Assembly: GCF_000485595.1 (NCBI RefSeq)
Contig: NW_014577891.1
Coordinates: 70,722-94,634 of the forward strand
Length of the DNA: 23,913 nt
Direction: 5' to 3'
Origin: Priapulus caudatus
Lineage: Eukaryota > Priapulida > Priapulimorpha > Priapulimorphida > Priapulidae
The notes under the pieces are model-generated. The model saw only the letters and a list, made by a program, of their open reading frames with translations, was not told the origin of the DNA and ran no database searches. Positions within the stretch are counted from its first letter, which is position 1; each line of letters begins with the position of its first letter. This document shows positions 1-8,139 of this stretch, piece by piece. The translations under genes and the position numbers were made by a program.

Positions 1-600
1 GCACGCACGTGTACGTGCACATGCACGCACGCACGCACGCACACACGCACGTGCACGTGCACACACACGGACGCACGCACGCACGAACGTGTACGTGCAA
101 ACGCGCGCACGCACGCACGTGTACGTGCACATGCACGCACGCACGCATGTGCGCACATGTATGTGCACACGCACGCACTCACGCATGCACGCACGTGTAC
201 GTGCACACGCACGCACTCACGCATGCACGCACGTGTACGTGCACACGCACGCACTCACGCATGCACGCACGTGTACGTGCACACGCATGCACGTACGTAC
301 GCACGTGTACGCACGCACGCACGCACGCACGCACGCACGTGTACTTGCACACGCACGCACGCATGCACGAATGAACGTGTACCTGCCCGCGCGCGCACGC
401 ACGTGTACGTGCACATGCACGCACGCATGCACGCACGCACGCACTCACGCATGCACGCACGTGTACGTGCACACGCACGCACGCACGTATACGTGCACAC
501 GCACACACGCACGCACGCACGTATACGTGCACACGCACGCACACACGCACGCACGCCCGCACACACACGCACGTTTACATACACACGCGCGCACGCATGC
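1..600. repeat. Alternating purine-pyrimidine satellite, 38-bp higher-order repeat
   Basis: The stretch is made of ACGC, ACGT, GTGT and GCAC tetramers in which purines and pyrimidines alternate almost without exception. A higher-order unit of 38 bp is visible: GTGTACGTGCACACGC recurs at 195, 233 and 271. All six frames stay open for long distances and translate into His/Thr/Ala/Arg or Cys/Val/Arg repeats. These are products of the repeat and not genes. Such sequence is a classical Z-DNA former; that is general knowledge and not shown here. The left edge lies outside the window. Confidence 0.95.
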
Positions 601-633
601 ATAATAAATCAGTACTAATCGCTATCGGGTGTT

Positions 634-763
634 GTCGTGTAGACGCTACATAATCGCTAACTCGAGTTAGCTTAACTCGAGTTAAGGTTCGTCGTGTAGA
701 CGCTACATAATCGCTAACTCGAGTTAGCTTAACTCGAGTTAAGGTTCGTCGTGTAGACGAGGC
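634..763. repeat. 57-bp tandem repeat with two perfect palindromes
   Basis: GTCGTGTAGACG starts at 634, 691 and 748, giving two full 57-bp units plus the start of a third that diverges after GTCGTGTAGACG. Each full unit holds CTAACTCGAGTTAG and TTAACTCGAGTTAA, both perfect 14-bp palindromes centred on CTCGAG and separated by a few bases. The two full units look identical by eye. No coding content is seen. Confidence 0.9.
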
Positions 764-1330
764 TTATATGTCGTTTATAAGATATTACAATCCTTTTGCT
801 TTTAAATTAATAAATAAGAAACACCCTCGGTCTGTAGCCCTTGGCTGAAAAGTCGTTTTGCGCAACTTATCAGATTGTGCGCTTTGAGTGGCGCCACCGT
901 CGTTGTAATCAAAATGTAGTCGTTAGTTTTAAAACATTTTTTAATAATATTTCTAATGGCGATTGAACCATGAAACTTTTTATGTAGCGTAATTTTAACC
1001 TAAATTAACTGAAAATAACCCTAGAACCTAGAGTAAACGATCCCTTTAAACAATGAAGTTAGAGACATGATCTAACCAGCCTGTCACGGTATTCATTATG
1101 CAAGTATCTATCAACCTTAACCCTTCTACAGCTGTCAACTTCCAGTAATAGTTGAAGTTACCGCTCGGTAATAAAAACATGTATATACCTTGTTGCCACG
1201 GCCAGGTTATGAGCATATATGTATAAATGGAGAATTCTCTGTCATTACAACTGGAAATAATTCAATTTTACACTCGTTTTAATGGTGACACATTGCTTTA
1301 AAAACCGTGCGTCAGGGTTGGATAACAAGT
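764..1330. other. AT-rich non-coding stretch, nothing recognised
   Basis: No convincing reading frame, RNA gene or repeat was found on either strand. The composition is AT-rich, like the other flanking DNA of the window. Confidence 0.5.
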
Positions 1331-1340
1331 GCTGTCTTTT

Positions 1341-1675
1341 ATTAGCTCATCTGACATAGTCAGATGCAGCTTGTAGAATCGCATGATCGTCCGTCCGTCC
1401 GTCCGTCGGCAACAGTTGGGCACAAATCTAAAACGGCTCGACGGTAATGGTCACGATATTCGGGACGTTGGGGGGGTAATCGAAAACGAGTTGGGATGTC
1501 GAAGCTGGGGGTCAAAGGTCAAAGGTCAAGAGGTGTAAAAGGAAGGGGAAATTCCTCCCTTAACTTAAGGTATAGCGGAGAAATGCAGAATTGCGGCACA
1601 AATATAAACGGCTCGACCTAGGCTCGTGATAGTCGGTGTATAGCATCATGGTAGGAAAAGCCATGCACTGTGCCA
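1341..1675. repeat. Foldback element with (GTCC)n and AGGTCA tandem motifs
   Basis: CATCTGAC (1348-1355) and GTCAGATG (1359-1366) form an 8-bp perfect stem with a 3-base loop. A short (GTCC)n run follows at 1388-1409. AGGTCA-type half-sites spaced by one base lie at 1509-1528. A foldback followed by GTCC repeats is reminiscent of small dispersed elements in marine invertebrate genomes; that comparison is from memory. No terminal repeats or target duplication could be fixed, so the borders are approximate. Confidence 0.5.
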
Positions 1676-1930
1676 AAATTGGAGGTCACAGGTCAAAGGT
1701 CAATGGGCACAGGGCAAGATTTATGACATTTTCTGAGGACATGGTCTGACGGAGCGATTGAAAAAACTTTTTTGTTTCAGCGGTGACCTAGCATTTTTAT
1801 GGCATTATTGAAAGGACCATGAAATCTACTTTTTGCTGACATGTGTGAAGAGATAAAGTGTCAGATAACCTTTGACCCTCAAGAGGAGGGTTAAAACATA
1901 GGATTTGTTGACTGTCTGTTAGAAAGAATT
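1676..1930. repeat. Dispersed ~250-bp repeat, copy 1
   Basis: This segment aligns along its length with 2693-2945: both begin with GGAGGTCACAGGTCAAAG, pass through TTTGTTTCAGCGG, then ATAACCTTTTGACCCTC-like sequence, and end near AGGAGGG..TAAACAT.GGATTT. They differ by many substitutions and small indels. It begins with three AGGTCA half-sites spaced by one base (1683-1702). No coding potential is seen. It is probably a non-autonomous mobile element or an old segmental duplication. Confidence 0.75.
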
Positions 1931-2692
1931 TGACTGCCGGGTTTGCTAGTAGAATCTATACATGCCTGGATGTATGAGGCTACAATGTCACAGTGAAATT
2001 TCAAAAGCCTAAATTTGGTTAAAGAAGGTTTATGCTGCTTAAATCGTATAATTTCTATGGCATTCTGTACTGTCAGTATGTTACATGTACCGTATGCCAC
2101 TGCCAGTGGCTACTGCCAGTGCATTGTGTTGGTGGTACTGTGTAGTTTTTTTGCCTGCGTTAATTGGTTACAGGTGGCAGCTCTCTATTCGCAGCCTGTA
2201 GGCCTTGCGTAGGTAAATGGATGAGTGCTTACTATTCTGTCTTGCAAATAGTTGTTGGCTACTACGTACGACGGGAGCTTCCATCTTAATCTGAAGACAC
2301 TTAACACGTACGCCCATCTCGTGCAACTTTCATAACGATCCAACGAACATTCCTTTGAGAAGGTTCCTGATACCATCCCTGTGCATTCCACTGTTTCGGC
2401 GTGTATGTGAAACACATTTGGGGACTAAACAGCGTTTACTAGAATCTCACCACTCCACCACAGATGTCACCGCAGTAAGACGTTAGATGAGCGCTGTCGC
2501 TCCGCGGCACTTGTTTAAATTATATATGTTCTTTATTTACATAAATTTGGAATCCGATCATACGACTTAAATTTAGGCATTTATAGTGATTACATCACGA
2601 AATTTAGTATAAAAGTAAAAAACATGTCAACTTTTTCACAAAATGTAAGTGATTCTGTTCACTTTTTGACGGAAACCATCACACCAGCGCGA
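1931..2692. other. Non-coding DNA between the two repeat copies
   Basis: Small open frames occur on both strands (60-76 codons), but none shows composition or motifs of a real protein. No RNA gene or structured repeat was recognised. Confidence 0.45.
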
Positions 2693-2945
2693 AATTGGGA
2701 GGTCACAGGTCAAAGTGGCAGGGGTGGGGAAAGGCAGATATCAGACATTTGCTGAGACATTGGCTCTAACGGACAGAGTGAAAACTTTTTGTTTCAGCGG
2801 CTGACGCTACCAACTTTTTATTCACTTTATTTAAGAACCATTGAAAATTTGCTTTCGCGCTTGACGTGGTTGAAGAGTAAGTGTCTGATAACCTTTTGAC
2901 CCTCAGAGGAGGGGTAAACATGGATTTTGTGTACTGTTAACAAAG
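2693..2945. repeat. Dispersed ~250-bp repeat, copy 2
   Basis: Diverged partner of 1676-1930 in the same orientation; the shared landmarks are listed there. It keeps two of the three AGGTCA half-sites at its start (2700-2705 and 2707-2712). The distance between copy starts is about 1.0 kb, with unrelated sequence between them, so they are either two insertions or the ends of one larger element. Confidence 0.75.
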
Positions 2946-2969
2946 ACATAAACTGCTTTTGCTATAGAG

Positions 2970-3018
2970 GCCCCTCCAATCCTGCCCCCTCCCCCTCTCC
3001 CCCCCCTCCCCCGCCCGC
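2970..3018. repeat. C-rich polypyrimidine tract
   Basis: About 45 bases consist almost only of C and T with several runs of four to eight C. The complementary strand therefore carries G-runs that could form a quadruplex, and the tract is a candidate triplex former. Nothing suggests a gene here; it may be simple-sequence expansion. Confidence 0.6.
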
Positions 3019-3261
3019 AAATAAAAAATTCAAAATTTGTGTTATCACATAATTAGGTGCCAGAAATTGCATGAATTCTTTCAGCTTGAGCATATGGATG
3101 CATCTCATCTATAAATAAAACGTGTGATTGATTCCGATTCGTCGGTCAATAGACGTTTACTCTCCATAATTAGAGCAAAACCCGTGCAAAGGCTCGAGTG
3201 TACCTTTAATTAATAAACTCGTAGTGTATTCGTGATGGTCAAAACTTGTTTTAGCCTGCAG

Positions 3262-3329
3262 GCCCTGGAAAGTATGTGTTTGAAGTTGGGTGTGAGCAAC
3301 ATGGAGATTACATAGTGGAACATTCCAAG
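3262..3329 (+). CDS. Candidate internal exon of an unidentified host gene
   Basis: A pyrimidine-rich stretch ending in CCTGCAG precedes 3262, and a near-consensus donor AAG|GTAAGTG follows 3329. Between them lie 68 bases in which only one of three frames is open: two bases completing a split codon, then 22 codons from 3264 starting PGKYVFEVGCEQHGDY. The peptide has a balanced, globular composition, unlike the neighbouring non-coding DNA. I do not recognise the protein. No neighbouring exon could be identified, which is expected if introns are long and filled with the mobile elements seen to the right. If real, the whole nest at 3524-18990 lies in the following intron. The alternative is chance, since a 68-bp open frame alone is weak evidence; the splice sites and composition carry the call. 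Confidence 0.4.
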
Positions 3330-3523
3330 GTAAGTGTTATTATAAAATATCACAGCTGACATATCATTGGATTATCAGCCTAATTTTATGTGCATGATCA
3401 ATGCATCGAGCTCTATAGTTTAATCATTATTATCCATCGTCTGTCTGTCTGGAATATAAGGTTGAAGCGTTCCAAGTAACAATACCTAAAACAAGCCCAT
3501 GCAAGTTCCTGCAGCTATATATA
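3330..3523 (+). other. Presumed intron start, left flank of the element nest
   Basis: Non-coding sequence after the candidate donor site. It ends in the AT-rich run AGCTATATATA, where the outer LTR element inserted. Joined in thought to the right flank (TATACACACA at 18991), the empty site would have been a TA/CA microsatellite. Confidence 0.4.
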
Positions 3524-3810
3524 TGTAGCGGTTAGTATATTGTTATGTAGTTGTACCGTTTATAGTTTTATTTCACGATAGATGGTGCTGGCGTGCGTGT
3601 TGTTACGAGAGAAAGTGACGCGAGGGCGGAGAAAGGAGAGATGCTTTTGTGAATTGACGGATGTTTTTTGGGAAACAACAAGTTGTAATTACATCTAGAG
3701 TTTTGTGTTTTACTGGAAATACTTGCGTGAGCGTTCGACAACAACAAGTCAGGGGCCTGAACCTCGAGGACTGGTATTTATACTGATAACACACTTAACT
3801 ACTGGTAACA
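3524..3810 (+). repeat. 5' LTR of the outer gypsy element
   Basis: Starts TGTAGCGGTTAG and ends ACTGGTAACA, giving the TG...CA termini of LTRs. It matches 18708-18990 with about six substitutions, a one-base indel in a T-run and one complex change near 3715-3730, so about 98 percent identity by eye outside the indels. The promoter and polyadenylation site should lie inside, but I could not place them confidently. Confidence 0.95.
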
Positions 3811-3812
3811 TT

Positions 3813-3830
3813 TGGCGCCCAACGTGGGGC
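3813..3830 (+). other. Primer binding site, tRNA-Lys(1,2) type
   Basis: TGGCGCCCAACGTGGGGC lies two bases after the 5' LTR. This 18-base word is, to my knowledge, the one used by retroviruses primed with tRNA-Lys(1,2). TGG at its start pairs with the tRNA CCA end. It fixes the strand of the outer element and the end of its 5' LTR. Confidence 0.85.
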
Positions 3831-3849
3831 CCCTGACTAGAGTAACAGC

Positions 3850-3982
3850 ATGTCGAACGCGGAACAGGATGCCGCTGTTGGCGGTACAGGAACAGCAAGT
3901 CCCGCGCCCTCCTCTGTACAACCTACCATGGACCTGCGACGTGTGGTGGAGACTCAGCAGGAACAGATCAAAATGCTAACGC
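3850..3982 (+). pseudogene. gag: gag of the outer element, 5' part, cut by the nested insertion
   Basis: ATG at 3850 opens a frame of 44 codons rich in Ala, Ser, Pro and Gln that runs into the nested LTR at 3983, where it would stop at once (TAA at 3985). The same frame resumes at 15029 on the other side of the nested element once the duplicated four bases are discounted, so this is the true N-terminus of the Gag at 15029-15940. Gag would form the particle and bind RNA. The ATG is the first good start downstream of the primer binding site. Confidence 0.8.
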
Positions 3983-4828
3983 TGTAACGCAGAGTTTTAC
4001 GTTACGGTATAGTTGTATATTGTGATGTCGTATTCGTAGCCAAAAGACATAGACAAGAGTAAGGTCAGAGAATATATACCATGACTAGTTGTTTAATTGA
4101 GGTAGACTATTGCTTGACATACACAGGCGGTCGTGTCCAGAGTTAGAGGAGCATTCCTAGATTCTGCTTGTGCAGCAGTTTTTATAGGCGCCACCACGCG
4201 CGCGGTGCATGCTCACCCACGCGCCGCGCGCGCCAACCACCGCGTCCGTCTCATCCGCGTTCGCTTGGCTTCCGCTTGGCTTCACCACCTTCGTCCTGGA
4301 CGGTGGCGGCTCCTAACGGGAAGACCCGCTATTCTGCAGCACCACCGTCCCGGGGGTGGCGCCGTTTATTCGCACGAACGCGTCACGCGCGCTTAACATG
4401 GCTGCCGCCCCGAGCGTTGATAGCTTTTCACGCTGTGTTTAGCGCATCTAATCCAGCTAATCCCACCACCCGGTGACACTCCACGGTTGAGCGGTTCTAA
4501 AGTCGCATCGCGTTAGCCGCGGGGCGTCACCGGGTCTCACCTCCATGCTAGGGCTGGCACCACTAACCACGGCACGTACGCGCCGCTTATTTGGGAGGGT
4601 GGAGTTAATCCCTAACCAGCCGGCGTGGGTGCCAGTGACATAGCGGTACTCCAGCAGCATGTCGCGGCGTCGGCGGGCCGCCATCTTTGACTGCTCAGCT
4701 CGCTCGGCCAGCAGGCCGTATTGATCGTGCGTGGTTGCTAGGGGCAACGCCGTAAAATGTGGTAGCGACGCGGGCTCGCCGCGTCACGTGCGAGGGGGGG
4801 GGGAGTGCCTTGTAACATGGTTGTTACA
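3983..4828 (-). repeat. 3' LTR of the nested element
   Basis: On the plus strand it starts TGTAACGCAGAG and ends GGTTGTTACA, so its ends form the inverted repeat TGTAAC/GTTACA. It is 846 bp long and differs from 14178-15025 at about 50 positions plus three one-base indels by eye, near 94 percent identity. Many differences are C/T or G/A at CpG positions. Open frames inside it on both strands (for example 4133-4396 plus) are incidental. Confidence 0.95.
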
Positions 4829-4840
4829 CTTCTCCCCCCA
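4829..4840 (-). other. Polypurine tract of the nested element
   Basis: Read on the minus strand the bases are TGGGGGGAGAAG, directly followed by the LTR start TGTAAC. This is the expected primer site for plus-strand DNA synthesis and confirms that the element points left in the window. Confidence 0.85.
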
Positions 4841-5187
4841 CTAAACCGATGTCCACCCTGTGGACATTGAATGCCAGCCTCTTGGCTGGTCGTCCACAGG
4901 AGGGCGGGCGGTCGACGTCGTGGCATTGTAATATTAGTGTACAATCGATATTAATCCGTGATATAATAATTCATAGTAATACAATATGACGCACATTACC
5001 ACACAATATAATAACACATAATAACACAATAACACATTGATGCCCTATGGTTTATAGAACTGCTCGTCTGCCGCTTGTCCTGAAGGGACCTACTCGTCCA
5101 AGAGATTATTGTTCACATTGACATCCTTCAGCGTTCGCCCTCCTCGTGTCCACCCTTCTCCTCGTGTTCGTTGGGGTCGGTGGGTGC
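4841..5187 (-). other. 3' untranslated part of the nested element
   Basis: Between the polypurine tract and the stop of the post-env frame. AT-rich in 4920-5050 with ATAATA-type runs. No coding signal is seen in this stretch, apart from the tails of overlapping GC-rich shadow frames. Confidence 0.55.
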
Positions 5188-5789
5188 TCACGACATAGCG
5201 GCCAAGATGGCCGCTGCGGCTATCTGGCGTATATGTTCTGGGCGGAATGTCGTTTGTGTCGGGTTGTCCTCCCCGCCGACGACAAACTCGTACATGGTGG
5301 GGTCGGCGTTTGTGCCCGACCCGACGAGATGGCCGACGTAATATCGGTCGGGGCGCTGGGGTGCGGTGTTCCACGGATCGTCGTCGGAGTCGTATTCGTC
5401 TTTGTCGGTGGAGCTTCCGGTGGTGTCCGGCTCCGGGTAGGGGTAGGGGTTGCGCGGCCTTGCCATGCCGTTGATGCGGGCCTGCGGCGGGGCGGGGAGC
5501 ACGTGTTCTCCCGGCCCTGCGGCGCAGACTTCGCATCCGCAGGCGGCGCTGGCGCCTGCGGCGTATATGCTGGCGGCCGTGGCGCAGGCGGGGCAGGCGC
5601 AGGCGGAGGTGCCGAGGGCGCAGATGGCACAGGCGCAGTCGGCGTAGGCGCAGGCGGTGTTGGCGCCCGTCTGCAACGGCGGCGACGGCGCTGACGGTTG
5701 CGGTCCACTGGGCTGTTGCCAGTCTTGACCGTTGTTAGCGGAGTCCTGGCAATGTTAAAGTGGCATGATAATACGTGGCACAGTATCAT
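5188..5789 (-). pseudogene. Post-env accessory reading frame(s) of the nested element, possibly frameshifted
   Basis: Two overlapping minus-strand frames look non-random. The first has an ATG at 5789: after about 30 residues it shows the Arg-rich run RNRQRRRRRCRR, then a Pro/Ala-rich stretch of about 50 residues, and it stops at 5220. The second is open to its stop at 5188; from an internal ATG at 5466 it gives 92 residues with a PYPYPEP run, an acidic patch (DKDEYDSDDD) and a balanced C-terminal part containing PDRYYVGHLVGSGTNADP. The upstream part of that second frame (to 5676, TTG) is a Cys/Ala repeat and may be only the shadow of the Pro/Ala repeat. A single indel between 5470 and 5560 would explain the pattern as one gene of about 200 codons. 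I recognise no family. An Arg-rich motif suggests RNA binding or nuclear targeting, which is inference only. Confidence 0.45.
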
Positions 5790-6160
5790 AGCCGGGACAG
5801 TATATAACCTGACTGCCCGTCAGTGCCATAGCGGCGCTTGAGAAATTATAAAACGCGGTCGCGTATAAGCCGCGGAATACGCAAAGTTACAAATAGGCTG
5901 CTTTGAACGGCGTCTCACAATTATATGCGTTTAAATGAAGCGCGTGTTACCTATAGTGCGCTTTACGAACATGCTAATACGATTATCTTTAGTAACTAAT
6001 TAACACGACTAGTGCTAGCGGTGCACTCGCTGCACGTCGTCGGGGTTGTAAAACTATCCTTAAGCCGGTAGTAATTAACTAATGGGCCACTCATAAGGTG
6101 CTAGGGTGCATAATAGAATGGCGCCAATCGAATAACCGTAGCCTCACATCCGTGATTAAA
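5790..6160 (-). other. Spacer between env and the post-env frame
   Basis: No convincing frame on either strand. If the post-env frame is expressed from its own spliced message, the acceptor should lie here or at the end of env; several candidates exist and none stands out. Confidence 0.4.
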
Positions 6161-7957
6161 CTAGACGGCGCGAGGTGGTGCGATTGGGCAGGGGGCTGGT
6201 GTGGGCATAGAACGGCGCGCTGGGCGGGGCCGTAGAGAGATATGGCGGTGCAGTATGGGAGTGAGTATGGAATCCTTAGGGGTTGGGGAGGTGGGGGTCG
6301 TGTCGGAAAGTATTTGTGTGATATTTGCATTAGGAGGGGATTGAACCATTACAGAGGTGGGTGGTGGGGTATTGGCAAGGAGGGTCAGGCCTGGAAAGCC
6401 ATTGGATGGGTCATTGGACTGGAAGGTGGGTGTTATAGGGTCGAAGGAGCCCATTCGTAGTTGAGGCTCAAGAATTGTTAGTGGCATGCCGAAAAATAGC
6501 GAACGAGGTCTGGTCGGGGTGGGGGTGGGTGGGTAACTCTCTATTCGTGTACGTCTGAGGGGTGGTGGGGAGAGGTCGGCTGCTCTGGGTTGGGGCTGGT
6601 GCTCAGGGCTGTGAGGGCGGCGGCAGCGACAGCAGTAGCAATATGTGGCAATGACTGCAACGGTATGCAACAGGGATGTGAGGGCGACATACATTACCAA
6701 ATGATGCGTGGCACCCGCGATATCTAGACTGCCTACCTCGGCATATGCCGGGGCGGTTGATGGCAGGCGCTTACTATGCTTGACAGCAGTAACTAAATCG
6801 GCATATGCGACATCAAGGTCAGTATGTGCATATGAACTAGGAGGTACTACTTCTGGTGGGATTAGGTCTTCCGAGTCAGCGGTGGACAGACGTTTCGCAT
6901 CATACATACGGTTTCCGAGAAATACTGGCGGTGTCAAAATTTGATACATTTGAAACGTCATCTCATTGTAGGTTAAGGGTAAGAACGCGATTACGTGGAG
7001 TCTCATGTCCACAGGGACCACTATAGCCTCTATAAGATTGTAGTAATAAAACAAGTCAGCAGGGGGGCTGTGTGGCATAGCCAATGTAGGGGGCAACGAG
7101 CTTTGGATAGTAAGTAATACTTGACGCAACTGATGGGGGGGGGGTAAGAGTGTAGAGGGCAAACGGTCCGTTAACAAAACGGAGACGGCGTGTACCGTAG
7201 TGTCAAGTATGGTTTGAACATTATCAAATGCTAGAGTCAAACTAGAAAGGGATAACTGGAGGTGTGTAATCGCAATGAACTCCCGTGCCACCGATGCCTG
7301 GAAGGCCGTTACTGTAAACATTAGTGTGCGCACACTTGAGGTTAAGTCACAAGCATGGGAAATCACATGTGACAGCACCTCCGTATTCATCTCTGTTTGA
7401 ATGCGAGTGTAATTTATAACGGTTAGTGATTCGTCGATTACTGTCAAAATTTGTTCTTGTGTCGTACCTAATGCGGACAACTGGCGTTGCAGTTGCTCAA
7501 TGTCATCGTCAGTAGCTGTTCCGAATAAAAATTTGGTAATTTTACCAAGACCACTAACTATAGCGCGTTTCTCCCTTGAATTATGCAATGAGTGCAAGTC
7601 TGTCAGATGGAGGTTAAGTGATTTTAGACGTTGGCGGAACCACGCCATGTGGGCTTGCACGAGGGATCTGATGTCACGGTTTAAAGCCGCGAAGTATTGA
7701 TCGTTGTGGGATGGGGATGGGGAGTGCGGTGCTGCTGCTGGCTGTTGTCTATACATCTTGCGCACATCCTTGTGCAACGAACGTAGATAAGTGTTGATCG
7801 AAGAGAAGTTGAAAGTGAATCCTATGCCCCAGGTACTCTGTGTGACCGAGATGTGACCTCTCGGGATAAAGACCACTCCCATCGTGGGTCTTCGGACCTC
7901 AGTAGCTTGCGAGGCGGATAGGATCGCCGAGGCAACTACGAGCAGGGCGAGGGACAT
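6161..7957 (-). CDS. env: Env fusion glycoprotein, baculovirus F/errantivirus type
   Basis: 598 residues from ATG at 7957. The frame is open further to a GTG at 8008, but the ATG begins a clean signal peptide (MSLALLVVASAILSASQA) and is preferred. The furin-type site REKR is at residues 128-131, followed by a hydrophobic fusion-peptide-like stretch ending in FLFGTATDDD (143-152), the hallmark of F-like Env proteins. Helical ectodomain sequence follows, then a transmembrane segment at about 418-443 and a Cys-rich membrane-proximal CYCCRC. The cytoplasmic tail is about 150 residues, long and rich in Pro, Thr and Ser. Odd points: the ectodomain has one Cys (203) where I would expect several, hinting at an internal deletion; and the frame is uninterrupted although gag and pol are broken. 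In the living element Env would mediate membrane fusion. Confidence 0.85.
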   Translation of the reverse strand: MSLALLVVASAILSASQATEVRRPTMGVVFIPRGHISVTQSTWGIGFTFNFSSINTYLRSLHKDVRKMYRQQPAAAPHSPSPSHNDQYFAALNRDIRSLVQAHMAWFRQRLKSLNLHLTDLHSLHNSREKRAIVSGLGKITKFLFGTATDDDIEQLQRQLSALGTTQEQILTVIDESLTVINYTRIQTEMNTEVLSHVISHACDLTSSVRTLMFTVTAFQASVAREFIAITHLQLSLSSLTLAFDNVQTILDTTVHAVSVLLTDRLPSTLLPPPHQLRQVLLTIQSSLPPTLAMPHSPPADLFYYYNLIEAIVVPVDMRLHVIAFLPLTYNEMTFQMYQILTPPVFLGNRMYDAKRLSTADSEDLIPPEVVPPSSYAHTDLDVAYADLVTAVKHSKRLPSTAPAYAEVGSLDIAGATHHLVMYVALTSLLHTVAVIATYCYCCRCRRPHSPEHQPQPRAADLSPPPLRRTRIESYPPTPTPTRPRSLFFGMPLTILEPQLRMGSFDPITPTFQSNDPSNGFPGLTLLANTPPPTSVMVQSPPNANITQILSDTTPTSPTPKDSILTPILHRHISLRPRPARRSMPTPAPCPIAPPRAV

Positions 7958-8139
7958 CGTCCTGAAACAGAGGAGTGGCCCATAAAATAAAGGTTGTATA
8001 TTCCTCACTTTAGCTCAATCGGCTACTTTGTGCGAGTGGCAACAAATCTTCTGCATCCCAGCCATCAGTGCTTGGCGTGCTAGCCACACTGGCTGGATGC
8101 GTGTCGTCGTGGGGGGGGGAGGCAACGAAAGGTCAAAGG
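7958..8139 (-). other. pol-env junction with a direct repeat of AGGTCA
   Basis: Spacer between the integrase stop (8140) and the env ATG. AGGTCA half-sites spaced by one base lie at 8130-8135 and 8137-8142, overlapping the pol stop. Env is usually made from a spliced message in this group; the acceptor would be expected in or just upstream of this spacer, but I cannot assign it. Confidence 0.4.

Noticed and set aside
9..618. Several long frames with His/Thr/Ala/Arg or Cys/Val/Arg repeats
   Set aside because: Pure translations of the CA/CG satellite, open on both strands at once.
4133..4747. Open frames on both strands around 100 codons
   Set aside because: They lie inside the GC-rich LTR of the nested element, and similar frames appear shifted in the other LTR (14424-15052).
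5090..5694. Other overlapping frames in the post-env region (5090-5536 minus, 5146-5694 plus)
   Set aside because: Composition is Arg- or Gly-biased, as expected of shadows of a GC-rich repeat; no sensible domain.
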